Origin: Winogradskyella litoriviva
Lineage (GTDB): Bacteria; Bacteroidota; Bacteroidia; Flavobacteriales; Flavobacteriaceae
Length of the DNA: 64,000 nt
Direction: 5' to 3'
Assembly (NCBI RefSeq): GCF_013249065.1
Contig: NZ_JABRWQ010000001.1
Span: forward strand, 1-64,000
A program made the position numbers and the translations under genes. Below, piece by piece: positions 10,270 through 19,452 of this stretch. Every line of letters starts with the position of its first letter. The stretch's first letter is position 1. The notes under the pieces were generated by a model. That model had not been told where the DNA came from, searched no databases, and saw only the letters and a list, made by a program, of their open reading frames with translations.

Positions 10270-10345
10270 ATCGTTACGATATTGACAACAATCGATAACA
10301 TCTAACTTTTGTATGGTTTTGCGGGTTAACTCATTAGTTAGATGT
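10270..10345. promoter_or_regulatory. inverted repeats between susC and rnhB
   Basis: The spacer between the divergent susC and rnhB genes holds an 11-base palindrome ATCGTTACGAT (10270-10280) and a perfect 9-bp inverted repeat, ACATCTAAC (10298-10306) with GTTAGATGT (10337-10345). They are candidate operator sites for the SusCD operon. The function is inferred only from position and symmetry. Confidence 0.3.
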
Positions 10346-10399
10346 AAAAAGTGTAAAAGGGTTGCGTTAAAATTTTAACTTTGTTCAAAATTTAACATT

Positions 10400-11002
10400 T
10401 TGAGTTTAAAAATTAGTTATTCTTCTTTTGATTTTGAATGTGGAACAGATGAAGCTGGCAGAGGTTGTTTAGCTGGTCCTGTGACCGCAGCTGCAGTAAT
10501 TTTGCCTTTAGATTTTAAAAATGAAATTTTAAACGACTCTAAACAACTCTCAGAGAAAAAACGATATTTACTCAGACCAATTATTGAAAATGAAAGTATC
10601 TGCGTAGGCATACACCATATTTTTGAATCTGAAATTGACACCATTAATATATTAAACGCTTCTATAAAAGCCATGCATGGCTCTATTTCTCAGCTAAAAC
10701 CAATACCTCAACACATTATAGTAGATGGAAACAGGTTTAAGGCCTATAAAACAATTCCGCATCAAACTATTATTAAAGGTGATAGTAAATATTTAAGTAT
10801 TGCAGCTGCTTCAATATTAGCAAAAACTTATAGAGACGACTATATGGAGAAAATACATGAGGAATTCCCCATGTACAACTGGAAACAAAACAAAGGCTAT
10901 CCAACAAAAGAACATCGAGAAGCCATAAAAGAATACGGAATAACTAAATATCACAGAAAATCATTTAGATTATTACCCGAGCAATACAAATTGGATATAT
11001 AA
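10400..11002 (+). CDS. rnhB: ribonuclease HII
   Basis: A 200-residue protein of normal RNase HII length. The signature [19 protein letters not shown] (about 14-32) has the catalytic Asp-Glu pair. The conserved VDGN (about 110), [21 protein letters not shown] and the C-terminal HRKSFR are all present. It cleaves the RNA strand of RNA/DNA hybrids and single ribonucleotides in DNA. The start is a TTG at 10400: no in-frame ATG precedes the catalytic motif. A promoter-like TAACTTTG at 10376-10383 lies so close that the mRNA would be nearly leaderless. It is followed 35 bases later by an unrelated lipoprotein gene. Confidence 0.95.
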   Translation: MSLKISYSSFDFECGTDEAGRGCLAGPVTAAAVILPLDFKNEILNDSKQLSEKKRYLLRPIIENESICVGIHHIFESEIDTINILNASIKAMHGSISQLKPIPQHIIVDGNRFKAYKTIPHQTIIKGDSKYLSIAAASILAKTYRDDYMEKIHEEFPMYNWKQNKGYPTKEHREAIKEYGITKYHRKSFRLLPEQYKLDI

Positions 11003-11037
11003 CTTTTTATATTTGTAGTCTAATTTATTCTACATAC

Positions 11038-13398
11038 ATGAAACAGCTTGGTTTGCTATCTATTTTTTTGTTATTATTTTTAGGTTGTCAAAAAGACTAC
11101 AATAAAACCAAGAACGCATATCAATTTATTCCAAATGGCTCGCAAACTGTTATACAAATCAATGAGCTTAGTGATTTTATAAATAGCTTAACCAACAACG
11201 ACATCCTTTCTAACATTTATGATGACCAAATAAAAACAGTCTCTAAAACCCTTAAAAATTTAAATACAACTAAACAAGTTTATATTGCATTTACAGATTC
11301 TAGTAATTCCAATTATTTAATTCTAACTAAAAATGACAGTGCTTTGTTTGTTGTTGATAGTCTTAAAAATTACACTTCAGAAACATTATTAAACTCTAAA
11401 ACGGAAAAAACTACAATTGATTCTACCACACTATACCATAATATAATTGGTAACACCTTTGTTGCATCAAATAACTTAAAACTGCTAAAGTCTATAAATT
11501 CTGAAAACGAAAACTTAGAACTCTCTAAATTAATAGAGACTGCAGACCGTAAATCGGTTGCTTCAGTAATATTTAAAAATAATACGCCTAATTATTCAAA
11601 ATTATTGTTTACTAATATTAATAATAAGGACAACGCTAATCTAACCTTATTAGATTTTAACCAATTTGGCAAAAAACTCAGCTATAATGGTTTACTTACA
11701 ACTAAAGATTCTAGCGTCAATTATCTTAATAGTTTTAAAAATACAATTCCACAAAAAACAAACAGCTTATCAATAGCACCGCAGACAACAAGTACATTAT
11801 TAAGTATCGCCTTTGATGATTTTAAAGTATTTAAAAAAAACCTTGATAGCTTAAATAAAAAGACAGAAGAGCCAACTATCTCATACTTAAATTTAACCAA
11901 TGAAATAGCATTAATAGATAACGCAATGGTACTTCATTCTTTAGACCCAAATCTAATTTTAGAATCCATTGAAGATAAAACTTTCAGTGAATCATTTAGA
12001 GATATTGACATTTATGAATATAATACACCCGAAATTTTCTCATCGCACTTAGAACCTTTTATAACATTTGAAGATGCTAACTATTTTTCTTTATTCAAAG
12101 ACTTTATAATTTTTACACCTACACCAGATATTCTAAAATCTATTTTGACGGATGCCTTAAACGAAAACACGCTAGCAAAATCCGACGGTTTTATTACAAT
12201 AAATGAGAATCTTAGCGATGAAGCTTCAGTATTTATATTTAAAGACTCAAAAGGTCTCACCAATGTTATGGGAAAAACCATGACAGGTTACAATGCAAAT
12301 GCGGTTCAATTTATAAATGATAATAACTACACACACATTAATGGAATAATTCAAAAGTATAAGAAACGTGCAACATCCAATTCAGTAACAGAAGCCTTTA
12401 CCACACAACTTGAAGCTTCTATTATAACTTCACCACAAACCGTAAAAAATCACATTACCAATGCTCAAGATATTGTAGTACAAGACCTTAATAACATCCT
12501 ATATCTCGTTTCTAACTCTGGAAACATATTATGGAAAAAGCAACTACAAGGTAAAGTGCTTGGACAAATTGAGCAAATTGACATCTTCAAAAACGGAAGA
12601 TTACAACTTGCCTTTGCAACAGAAAATAAAGTATATGTTTTAGACAGAAATGGAAATGACGTTAGTCCATTTCCTATGAGCTTCAATGATAAAATCACAC
12701 AACCTTTATCCGTTTTTGATTATGATAAGAAAAAAGATTATAGACTTTTAGTAACCCAAGGGAATAATCTTTTAATGTATAACGCAAAAGGAAAACCTGT
12801 AAAGGGTTTTAAGTACAGCGGTAATTCTGCCATAAAAACACAACCAAAACACTACAGACTTGGAACAAAAGATTATATCGTTTTTGGAGCAGGCGAAAGT
12901 TTACAAATATTAAACAGACAAGGCAGCATAAGAGTTAACGTTAAAGATAAAATAAGATTTGCTGATAATGAGGTGTATCTATATCAAAATAAATTCACAA
13001 CAACAAATACGTTAGGACAACTGGTTCAAATAGATACACGCGGAAAAGTAAACGTAACAAATCTTAATTTAACAGACAAACATAAGATTTTCACCACAAG
13101 TAAAACCTTAGTTAGTTTAAGAGAAAATCAACTTAAAATAAAATCTAGAATTTTAGATTTAGATTTTGGAGAATACACAGCTCCAAAAATTTTCTACTTA
13201 AATGATAAAATTTATGTAACCACAACAGATTTACAATCTAAAAAAGTTTATTTATTTGATAGCCAAGCAAAACCTATACCCAATTTCCCAGTATTTGGTA
13301 CAGCACCAGCAGAACTTCAAAAATTAGATAATGAAAAAGGATTGGAACTAATTACCCAGAGCGACGATAACACAATTGTGGTGTATAAAATTCATTGA
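11038..13398 (+). CDS. large lipoprotein of unknown function with a propeller-like C-terminal half
   Basis: A 786-residue lipoprotein: signal peptide with lipobox LLLFLGC (Cys17). The first half (about 25-460) has no motif I recognise; its pattern of NGSQTVIQINELSDF suggests a DUF3352-like periplasmic fold, which is only a guess. From about residue 475 there are repeated short beta units of the type NILYLVSNSGNILWKKQL, KVYVLDRNGNDVSPFPM and KVYLFDSQAKPIPNFPV, as in PQQ-like/WD-type beta-propellers. It follows rnhB by 35 bases and may be co-transcribed with it. It is probably an envelope quality-control or assembly protein, but the function is not established. Confidence 0.6.
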   Translation: MKQLGLLSIFLLLFLGCQKDYNKTKNAYQFIPNGSQTVIQINELSDFINSLTNNDILSNIYDDQIKTVSKTLKNLNTTKQVYIAFTDSSNSNYLILTKNDSALFVVDSLKNYTSETLLNSKTEKTTIDSTTLYHNIIGNTFVASNNLKLLKSINSENENLELSKLIETADRKSVASVIFKNNTPNYSKLLFTNINNKDNANLTLLDFNQFGKKLSYNGLLTTKDSSVNYLNSFKNTIPQKTNSLSIAPQTTSTLLSIAFDDFKVFKKNLDSLNKKTEEPTISYLNLTNEIALIDNAMVLHSLDPNLILESIEDKTFSESFRDIDIYEYNTPEIFSSHLEPFITFEDANYFSLFKDFIIFTPTPDILKSILTDALNENTLAKSDGFITINENLSDEASVFIFKDSKGLTNVMGKTMTGYNANAVQFINDNNYTHINGIIQKYKKRATSNSVTEAFTTQLEASIITSPQTVKNHITNAQDIVVQDLNNILYLVSNSGNILWKKQLQGKVLGQIEQIDIFKNGRLQLAFATENKVYVLDRNGNDVSPFPMSFNDKITQPLSVFDYDKKKDYRLLVTQGNNLLMYNAKGKPVKGFKYSGNSAIKTQPKHYRLGTKDYIVFGAGESLQILNRQGSIRVNVKDKIRFADNEVYLYQNKFTTTNTLGQLVQIDTRGKVNVTNLNLTDKHKIFTTSKTLVSLRENQLKIKSRILDLDFGEYTAPKIFYLNDKIYVTTTDLQSKKVYLFDSQAKPIPNFPVFGTAPAELQKLDNEKGLELITQSDDNTIVVYKIH

Positions 13399-13487
13399 AT
13401 AAAAACTTATTAAACTAGATTTTATAACTTTAAAATCTTATACTTTGTAATATTAAAAAACTTACATAGTAAGCCTAATTTTTCCTT

Positions 13488-14537
13488 ATGATAAAAAGAC
13501 ATAAAGCATCAATCAAAAGTTGCATTATCCACAAAGTTGGAAATAAATTTAACGGTACTAAAAATGCATTTTCCGATGCAATTGTCCATTTTGATGAAGC
13601 GACATACAATTTAATGTTACCCTATCTCTTAAAACCATTTGTAAGTGTTGCAGAAAACTATAGATTTCATCATCACAGTGACGTTGGACTCAATGAAATT
13701 AACACCTACAGTGAGCAACTATTTAAAGATGATGTAGATTTTGTAGACATCTCTAAACATATTGTAACACACTTATTTGAGCAAAGTAATTCTGCACAAA
13801 TTAAAACTGGAGACGTCCTTATTTGTCATTTTGAAAATATTCAATATGAAGATTTTTTTACAGACGCGATTGGCATCTTTAAAATTGAAAATAAAACCGA
13901 ATTTTTTCAAACCTATTTAGAAGATAACAACTACGACATTTTAGTGCAAAAAGGCATTCAAGCAAAGAAAGTAGATAAGGGTTGTTTAATATTAAATACC
14001 TCTGACATGGAAGGCAAAATAGTCTTTAGTGTAGACAATAATACATACGATACGCAATACTGGATTAAAAGCTTCTTGAACATTAGATATCCAGACGATA
14101 GCAACCAACATACCAAAAATTGCATTGAATTATGCAGAGAGTTTTCTAAAGAAGTATTACAACCTAATTTTGGCGGCCAAGAGCAGAGTAATTTTTTAGC
14201 AAAAACGGTAGACTTTTTCAAAGAAAATGAAATCGTAAACATTGAAACTTTTAAAGAAGAAGTTTTTGATGAAGAAGACCATATTCAAATGTTTGAAGAT
14301 TATAAAAAAAATTACGAAACAGACAATAAAGTTCTCATTAGAAACCAGTTTGATGTTTCTGAAATTGCACTAAAAAAGCAAAAACAAAAGATTAAAACAG
14401 AGATAAAATTAGACACCAATATTCAAATAAAACTAGATGTTGATGCACCAGATGCTTCTGCAGAATATCTAGAGCGTGGCTATGATGAAGAAAAGAAAAT
14501 GCATTTCTACAAAGTGTTTTTTAATGATGAAACGTAA
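13488..14537 (+). CDS. nucleoid-associated protein, NdpA/YejK family
   Basis: A 349-residue cytoplasmic protein without a signal peptide. The start IKSCIIHKVGNKFNGTKNAFSDA, the central GDVLICHFENIQYEDFFTDAIGIFKIENKTEFF and the tail typical of the 37-kDa nucleoid-associated family (PF04245) are recognisable, and the length agrees. Family members are found on the nucleoid in E. coli; the molecular activity is poorly defined. It is preceded by a 90-base spacer and followed by a small secreted protein. Assignment is by family resemblance. Confidence 0.8.
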   Translation: MIKRHKASIKSCIIHKVGNKFNGTKNAFSDAIVHFDEATYNLMLPYLLKPFVSVAENYRFHHHSDVGLNEINTYSEQLFKDDVDFVDISKHIVTHLFEQSNSAQIKTGDVLICHFENIQYEDFFTDAIGIFKIENKTEFFQTYLEDNNYDILVQKGIQAKKVDKGCLILNTSDMEGKIVFSVDNNTYDTQYWIKSFLNIRYPDDSNQHTKNCIELCREFSKEVLQPNFGGQEQSNFLAKTVDFFKENEIVNIETFKEEVFDEEDHIQMFEDYKKNYETDNKVLIRNQFDVSEIALKKQKQKIKTEIKLDTNIQIKLDVDAPDASAEYLERGYDEEKKMHFYKVFFNDET

Positions 14538-14600
14538 TTTATCATCTAGAGGCAGTAATTATTCTTAAATTGTAAAGCAAATTAAAAAACAAACAAGAAA

Positions 14601-15044
14601 ATGACCATAAAGAACTTAATTCTTACATTCCTATTCTCTGCCATAAGCATTAGTTTATTTGCACAAGAAAAACACCTCAAAACCGTTAAAGAAACTCAAG
14701 AACTATCAGACAAGGTGGTTTCATTGTTTTATCAAAACAAAATAACTGAAGCTTTTGATGCTTTAATTCCATATTGGCCAATGCCAGAAAACGAATTAAT
14801 GGCTATTGAAGAGAAAACAATAAAATACCTTAACATCATAGAGCAAAGATTTGGCGAATCTATTGGAAACGTTAAAGTTAAAAATGAAACAATATCAGAT
14901 ATTGCAATTAGGGAAACTTATTTAATAAGATATAATAGTAGCGCCATTAGATTAATATTCACCTATTACAAAAATGATAATGGTTGGATTGTAAATGCCT
15001 TTAAATGGGATGATTCATTTTCTGAAGAATTTAAAGAAAACTAA
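14601..15044 (+). CDS. small secreted protein of unknown function
   Basis: 147 residues. A signal peptide (about 1-21, SISLFAQ) precedes a helical segment (HLKTVKETQELSDKVVSLFYQNKITEAFDAL) and a beta half ending NGWIVNAFKWDDSF, reminiscent of the DUF3887/NTF2-like fold of small periplasmic proteins. I do not recognise a specific family. It lies 63 bases after the nucleoid-associated protein gene and may share its transcript. Confidence 0.55.
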   Translation: MTIKNLILTFLFSAISISLFAQEKHLKTVKETQELSDKVVSLFYQNKITEAFDALIPYWPMPENELMAIEEKTIKYLNIIEQRFGESIGNVKVKNETISDIAIRETYLIRYNSSAIRLIFTYYKNDNGWIVNAFKWDDSFSEEFKEN

Positions 15045-15188
15045 TATTATTTTTGTCGAATACATTGCTTTTGTTACACTATAAAAGATTCAAAATTAAA
15101 CCATTACATGCACTTCATTGTCTTAATCTAAAACCTCATTATTAATAAAGGTTAAGATTGTTATCCATCCATACAAAATGTAAACACA

Positions 15189-15929
15189 ATGTTTAGACAC
15201 CAAGGTAAAAGCAGAACCTTAAAGCACAATCTGCAAATTGCAACAATACTATCCTTTGTTGCTGGTATAGTAAATGTTACAGGATTTTTAGCTTTCAGCC
15301 AATTAACAACGAATGTTACAGGTCATTTTGCGCTGTTTATAAGTGATGTTGCCAATTTTGAATTCTGGAAAGGAACTGTATATTTCCTATATATTTTTTC
15401 CTTTTTATTTGGCTCTTTTTTATCTAGTTTTTTAATTGAAAAATTTAGAGATAATAAAAAACTAAATGTGTTTTTTCTACCAACACTAATTGAATGTCTA
15501 ATTTTAACATCAATTGGTCTATTTACAAATTTAGCAGAAACTCAATATTCAGACCTGATTGTGTGCTCGCTATTATTTGCCATGGGACTTCAAAACTCTT
15601 TAGTAACAAAAATTTCTAATGCTGTGGTAAGAACAACGCATTTAACAGGCTTATTCACCGATTTAGGGATTGAACTTTCACAATTATTCTTTCCTAAAAC
15701 CCACCCAAATACAAAACACATAAAATCTACTATTAAACTTAGGATATATATTATTTGTTTCTTTTTTCTTGGTGGATTTATTGGTGGATTTCTATACTCG
15801 AGATTAGACTTTAAACTATATACGCTAATAATTGGAGCAATATTTTTACTTGCCAGTTTATTTTATGACGACATGAGGTATAGTTTAATTAGAACTAAAA
15901 GAAGATATAACCAAAGGAAAAATTATTAG
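15189..15929 (+). CDS. YoaK/DUF1275-family integral membrane protein
   Basis: 246 residues with six hydrophobic segments (about 17-40, 55-80, 90-110, 120-140, 180-200, 205-225). The diagnostic motifs of DUF1275 are visible: an N-terminal FVAGIVNVTGFLAF, then LTTNVTGHFALF, the central AMGLQNSLVTKISNAVVRTTHLTG with TDLGIELSQ, and a Gly-rich FFFLGGFIGGFLYS helix. The transport substrate of the family is unknown. It converges with lipB, leaving only 18 bases between the stops. Confidence 0.85.
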   Translation: MFRHQGKSRTLKHNLQIATILSFVAGIVNVTGFLAFSQLTTNVTGHFALFISDVANFEFWKGTVYFLYIFSFLFGSFLSSFLIEKFRDNKKLNVFFLPTLIECLILTSIGLFTNLAETQYSDLIVCSLLFAMGLQNSLVTKISNAVVRTTHLTGLFTDLGIELSQLFFPKTHPNTKHIKSTIKLRIYIICFFFLGGFIGGFLYSRLDFKLYTLIIGAIFLLASLFYDDMRYSLIRTKRRYNQRKNY

Positions 15930-15947
15930 GCTCTTATATTGCTTAAT

Positions 15948-16646
15948 CTAGACAAATTCAGCTTCAAACAATACCTCAAAGTGCTTTAAAATCTTAGCTT
16001 TTACTTCGTCCTCATTAACTAAATCAACCTTTAATTCATTATTTAAAGTGGTCACTGCTTTTCCACGAATGCCACATGGAATAATATTATCAAAATAACC
16101 CAAATCTGCATTGACATTTAGCGCAAAACCATGCATAGTTACCCATCGACTTGCTCTTACTCCCATGGCACATATTTTTCGAGCAAAAGGTGTCCCAACA
16201 TCTAACCAAACACCCGTTTCTCCAGGACTACGTTCTGTTTTTAAACCATATTCGGCCAAAGTAAGAATAATAACTTCTTCTAAAAATCGTAAGTATTTAT
16301 GTATGTCGGTAAAAAAATTATCTAAATCTAAAATAGGATAACCAACAATTTGACCTGGACCATGGTAAGTAATATCTCCTCCTCTATTAATCTTATAAAA
16401 GGTAGCTCCTTTTTCGGCTAGTTGCGCCTCAGAAAGCAGTAGATTTGACAAATCGCCACTTTTTCCTAATGTATAAACATGTGGATGCTCTACAAACAGA
16501 AAATGATTATCGGTTATTAAACCAGCATCTTCCCTTCTGTTTTTAATTTTTGTATCTAAAATGGCTTTAAAAAGAGTTTCTTGGTAATCCCAAGTTTCTT
16601 TAAAATCTTTTGTTCCTAAATCTTTTAATTGAACGGTTTTATTCAT
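15948..16646 (-). CDS. lipB: lipoyl(octanoyl) transferase
   Basis: 232 residues. LipB motifs: LFVEHPHVYTLGKSGD (about 52-67), RGGDITYHGPGQIVGYPILDL (about 88-108), the segment GVWLDVGTPFARKICAMGVRASRWVTMHG with the catalytic Lys, and PCGIRGKAVTTL carrying the catalytic Cys. It transfers octanoyl groups from acyl carrier protein to apo-lipoyl domains; one client, the branched-chain E2, is encoded at 47.5-48.9 kb. Its start overlaps the upstream lipoprotein's stop by 8 bases, so the two are translationally linked. Confidence 0.95.
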   Translation of the reverse strand: MNKTVQLKDLGTKDFKETWDYQETLFKAILDTKIKNRREDAGLITDNHFLFVEHPHVYTLGKSGDLSNLLLSEAQLAEKGATFYKINRGGDITYHGPGQIVGYPILDLDNFFTDIHKYLRFLEEVIILTLAEYGLKTERSPGETGVWLDVGTPFARKICAMGVRASRWVTMHGFALNVNADLGYFDNIIPCGIRGKAVTTLNNELKVDLVNEDEVKAKILKHFEVLFEAEFV

Positions 16647-17445
16647 CTACAAACTCTACATTTACATCTAATAACATCGGATTTTTTAAGTATTCTATCC
16701 AATTTGTTTTATAAGTCACTGTTTTTCTATCCTCAGAAAACTCAACATTCTCAATAGAAATAGTTTTTACAGCTTTAGGGAAAGTCAATTTTACGTTATA
16801 AAAAGCATTTTCAAAATAATCTAAAAACTCTTGGTTACTTTCATCTTCCTCATTAAACAACTTTTCTACAGACTCATCTCCATCTCCTTCCAAAACAGAT
16901 ACTTCTGTAACTCTACTAAATCCTGTATCGGTTAAAATATAACCCGTTTTATTATTTTCACTACCAAAGAAATTTCCTAATGGTGAATTTTCCTTCATAG
17001 AATCCATTTGATCTCCTTGAGAATTTAAGCTTTGCGCATTTCTAATTTTTTCATTAATATCTTTTAACTCTTCAATTGAATTAAAATTGAGACCAACTCC
17101 CATGTTCATAACACCTTCTTCTTCATTCATGTGCATATTCATAAACATATTTTTAACGGCTTCTAAAGCTAATTGCTTCTCTTTAGGCAGAGCTGCAACA
17201 CTATCTTTATAAGTTTCCATAATGTCGGCAAAAACTATTGTAGTGTCCATTACTTTATTATCTTTTTCCTTTTCAGAATCAGCAGTATTTCCACCCATGG
17301 CTTGGGTCATGGCTTTTACAGCATCTCCCATTTCGTAAGTTATTAAAAACTGACCTGATCCATTTTCATTAAAAACAATTGATTCTGTAACATTACAACT
17401 TGTAAAAAATGCTATACAAGATATTAGTAAAATTATTTTTTTCAT
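16639..17445 (-). CDS. lipoprotein of unknown function upstream of lipB
   Basis: 268 residues with signal peptide and lipobox AFFTSC (Cys17). The mature start NVTESIVFNENGSGQFLITYEMG resembles a family of Bacteroidota lipoproteins annotated only as hypothetical. The rest is acidic and mixed alpha/beta with no catalytic motif seen. Its stop overlaps the lipB start by 8 bases, so co-expression is likely, but there is no reason to assign it to lipoate metabolism. Confidence 0.6.
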   Translation of the reverse strand: MKKIILLISCIAFFTSCNVTESIVFNENGSGQFLITYEMGDAVKAMTQAMGGNTADSEKEKDNKVMDTTIVFADIMETYKDSVAALPKEKQLALEAVKNMFMNMHMNEEEGVMNMGVGLNFNSIEELKDINEKIRNAQSLNSQGDQMDSMKENSPLGNFFGSENNKTGYILTDTGFSRVTEVSVLEGDGDESVEKLFNEEDESNQEFLDYFENAFYNVKLTFPKAVKTISIENVEFSEDRKTVTYKTNWIEYLKNPMLLDVNVEFVDE

Positions 17446-17498
17446 AATCAGAAACTTTATAGATTAATAAGATACAAAGGTAACGAAAAAGTAGGTTT

Positions 17499-17657
17499 TT
17501 AACGTTCTGGATTATTTAGAATAACCAATGCGGCAATTACGCCAGGAACCCATCCAAAAATCCATAAAATGAATGTAATTAGAATAGATCCACAACCTTT
17601 ATCAAAAACCGCTAAAGGTGGAAATATAATGGAAAGAATAACACGCCAGATACTCAT
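17499..17657 (-). CDS. YqaE/Pmp3-family small membrane protein
   Basis: A 52-residue protein read from ATG at 17655-17657 to TAA at 17499. It begins MSIWRVILSIIFPPLAVFDK, followed by GCGSILITFILWIFGW and VPGVIAALVI, the two-helix pattern with a PP(L)AVF..(G)CG loop that defines the Pmp3/YqaE family (PF01679). Members are associated with membrane potential and salt or cold stress. It lies on the minus strand just upstream of the 16639-17445 lipoprotein, which starts 54 bases later. Confidence 0.9.
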   Translation of the reverse strand: MSIWRVILSIIFPPLAVFDKGCGSILITFILWIFGWVPGVIAALVILNNPER

Positions 17658-17733
17658 AGTTTATTTAATGATTTGATGTATAAATAGGACGTATCTTTAT
17701 TTAAAATGTTACACTTTTTGTGAATTCCTCTCA

Positions 17734-17763
17734 TTGAAATCAAAATAAAATTATGTAGTTTCG
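17734..17763 (+). promoter_or_regulatory. probable promoter of the LuxR-type membrane regulator
   Basis: TTG (17734-17736), 19 bases, then TAGTTTCG (17756-17763), one mismatch from TAnnTTTG. The ATG follows 4 bases later, so the transcript would be nearly leaderless. Confidence 0.4.
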
Positions 17764-17767
17764 TTCT

Positions 17768-18826
17768 ATGCGAATAAAAATTCTTCTCGTCTTTTTAGCC
17801 ATATCTTCGGTTTGTAAGGCTCAATATTCTTTTTCGGGTTATACAAATCCAGAAGAATGGGATCGCTCTGTCTACCTCTCAATTGTAGAAGATTACAGAA
17901 AAATGTCTGGTGTCTATTCAGAACAAATCATTGCAAAAACAGTTGCAGATTCTACTGGTTATTTTGAATTTAAAGGCAATATTCTAGACAATGAAAACCG
18001 AATTTATCGCATACACGTAGATCGTTGTTCAGATATTCAACAAGAAATTAATCACTTTAATGGTCATTGTAGTGATAGCGAAGCACTTTTATTTATAGCT
18101 AAAAACACAGACTCTTTAAAACTACCGTTTTCTTTTGAAGACCAAGTATTTTGCCAAATAGAATCTAACAATCCAAAAGCCAGTGCATTTATAAAAATAG
18201 ATTCATTAAAAAACGATATGCGTTTTGCTTATGGCGAATTTAGAAGCGAAGCGAACCGTAAACTGAATAACAAAAAGTGGTTTAAAACACTTCAAAACTT
18301 TGGAGAATCCTTAGACGAACCATTAGCAGAACTTTATATCTACACATATTTATCTGATAGAAGTAGTGACTTACATAGCTATTATGTAGAGGACTTAAAA
18401 CGAAACAACTATTACGATAATCTTAAATTAAGATTACAAAACACTTACCCTAATGCAACATATACCAAGCAATATATTAACGAATTAGAAGCTGATCGAT
18501 ATATGTTAGCGGCTGCAAACGGAAAATACGCATATAATAATTGGAGTTTTTTACTTTATGCTTTTTTAGGACTTTCAGTATTAACAAACATTTACTTCTT
18601 TTATCAATCTTGGAAACGAAATTCTTCTAAAATTGAAGAATTAAAATCAAAATTATCGAAACAAGAACAAGTGGTTTTAGAGCATTTGTTATTAGATAAA
18701 ACAAATAAAGATATTGCAGAAGCACTGTTTTTAAGTGTTAGTACTGTAAAAACACACACTAATAACATCTATAAAAAATTAAATGTGCAATCTCGAGACG
18801 ATACAAAATCCCTGTTTAACAAGTAG
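17768..18826 (+). CDS. membrane-anchored LuxR-family transcriptional regulator with periplasmic sensor region
   Basis: 352 residues. An N-terminal signal sequence (about 1-18) is followed by an exported region of about 240 residues, a single transmembrane segment (about 259-281, FLLYAFLGLSVLTNIYFFY), a short coiled-coil (KIEELKSKLSKQ) and a LuxR-type helix-turn-helix (about 294-350; TNKDIAEALFLSVSTVKTHTNNIYKKL). This is a one-component receptor: the sensing domain is in the periplasm and the DNA-binding domain in the cytoplasm. No kinase or receiver domain is present. The exported part has a Cys pair (RCSDIQQE and HCSDSEAL) but no domain I recognise. The DUF1573 gene 109 bases downstream is on the same strand. 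Confidence 0.8.
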   Translation: MRIKILLVFLAISSVCKAQYSFSGYTNPEEWDRSVYLSIVEDYRKMSGVYSEQIIAKTVADSTGYFEFKGNILDNENRIYRIHVDRCSDIQQEINHFNGHCSDSEALLFIAKNTDSLKLPFSFEDQVFCQIESNNPKASAFIKIDSLKNDMRFAYGEFRSEANRKLNNKKWFKTLQNFGESLDEPLAELYIYTYLSDRSSDLHSYYVEDLKRNNYYDNLKLRLQNTYPNATYTKQYINELEADRYMLAAANGKYAYNNWSFLLYAFLGLSVLTNIYFFYQSWKRNSSKIEELKSKLSKQEQVVLEHLLLDKTNKDIAEALFLSVSTVKTHTNNIYKKLNVQSRDDTKSLFNK

Positions 18827-18935
18827 TTAAAAAATTAGAACCAGGTACTAGTACCAATTTCCAACCATTGTTTTTTAGTATTTTCATTAAATTCCTAGAT
18901 GTTTGCTTTCATATAAATCATAAAAACATTTTATC

Positions 18936-19343
18936 ATGAAACGAACATTTAACATTGCAATCTTATTAGTTTTAACGCTAAGTTTTTTTAGCGTAGCACC
19001 AACCGAATATGGTAAATACAGTACCAAAGTCGCCATTGTAAAATTTAAAACCGAAGTTATAGACTACGGAACAATTACCCAACATTCAGATGGCACAAGA
19101 CTTTTCTTATTCACAAATACAGGTGATGAGCCATTATTAATCACAAAGGTAAAAACAAGTTGCGGTTGCACAGTTCCAAGTTATTCAAAAGCACCTATCC
19201 AGCCAGGAGAAACTGGAGAATTAAGTATAAAATACGATACAAAAAGACTTGGCGCTTTTATTAAAACAATAACAGTAACTTCAAATTCAGAAGGAGGAAA
19301 TAAAATTCTGAAAATTAAAGGTAAGATTGTTGCTGCAAAATAA
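18936..19343 (+). CDS. DUF1573-domain exported protein
   Basis: 135 residues with a signal peptide (about 1-21). The mature part is one immunoglobulin-like DUF1573 domain: VIDYGTITQHSDGTRLFLFTN, then SCGCTVPSYSKAPIQPGETGEL and KTITVTSNS. The Cys-Gly-Cys is characteristic. Function unknown; such proteins are abundant in Bacteroidota envelopes. A strong terminator follows at 19363-19397. Confidence 0.85.
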   Translation: MKRTFNIAILLVLTLSFFSVAPTEYGKYSTKVAIVKFKTEVIDYGTITQHSDGTRLFLFTNTGDEPLLITKVKTSCGCTVPSYSKAPIQPGETGELSIKYDTKRLGAFIKTITVTSNSEGGNKILKIKGKIVAAK

Positions 19344-19362
19344 GAGGTTAATTAACAAACTT

Positions 19363-19397
19363 AAAACTGCTAGGTCTCAATAAAACTTAGCAGTTTT
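19363..19397 (+). terminator. intrinsic terminator between DUF1573 and lysS
   Basis: A 13-bp stem (19363-19375 with 19385-19397, one G·U pair) and 9-base loop, followed by TTCTTTG-type T-rich sequence. Confidence 0.75.
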
Positions 19398-19404
19398 CTT
19401 TGTT

Positions 19405-19433
19405 TTGTACTTAAAAGAAATAACGTAATTTTG
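19405..19433 (+). promoter_or_regulatory. promoter of lysS
   Basis: TTG (19405-19407), an 18-base spacer, then TAATTTTG (19426-19433): a full match to the Bacteroidota housekeeping pattern, placed 19 bases before the lysS ATG and right after the upstream terminator. Confidence 0.75.
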
Positions 19434-19452
19434 CACTTCAAAAATAATAAGA

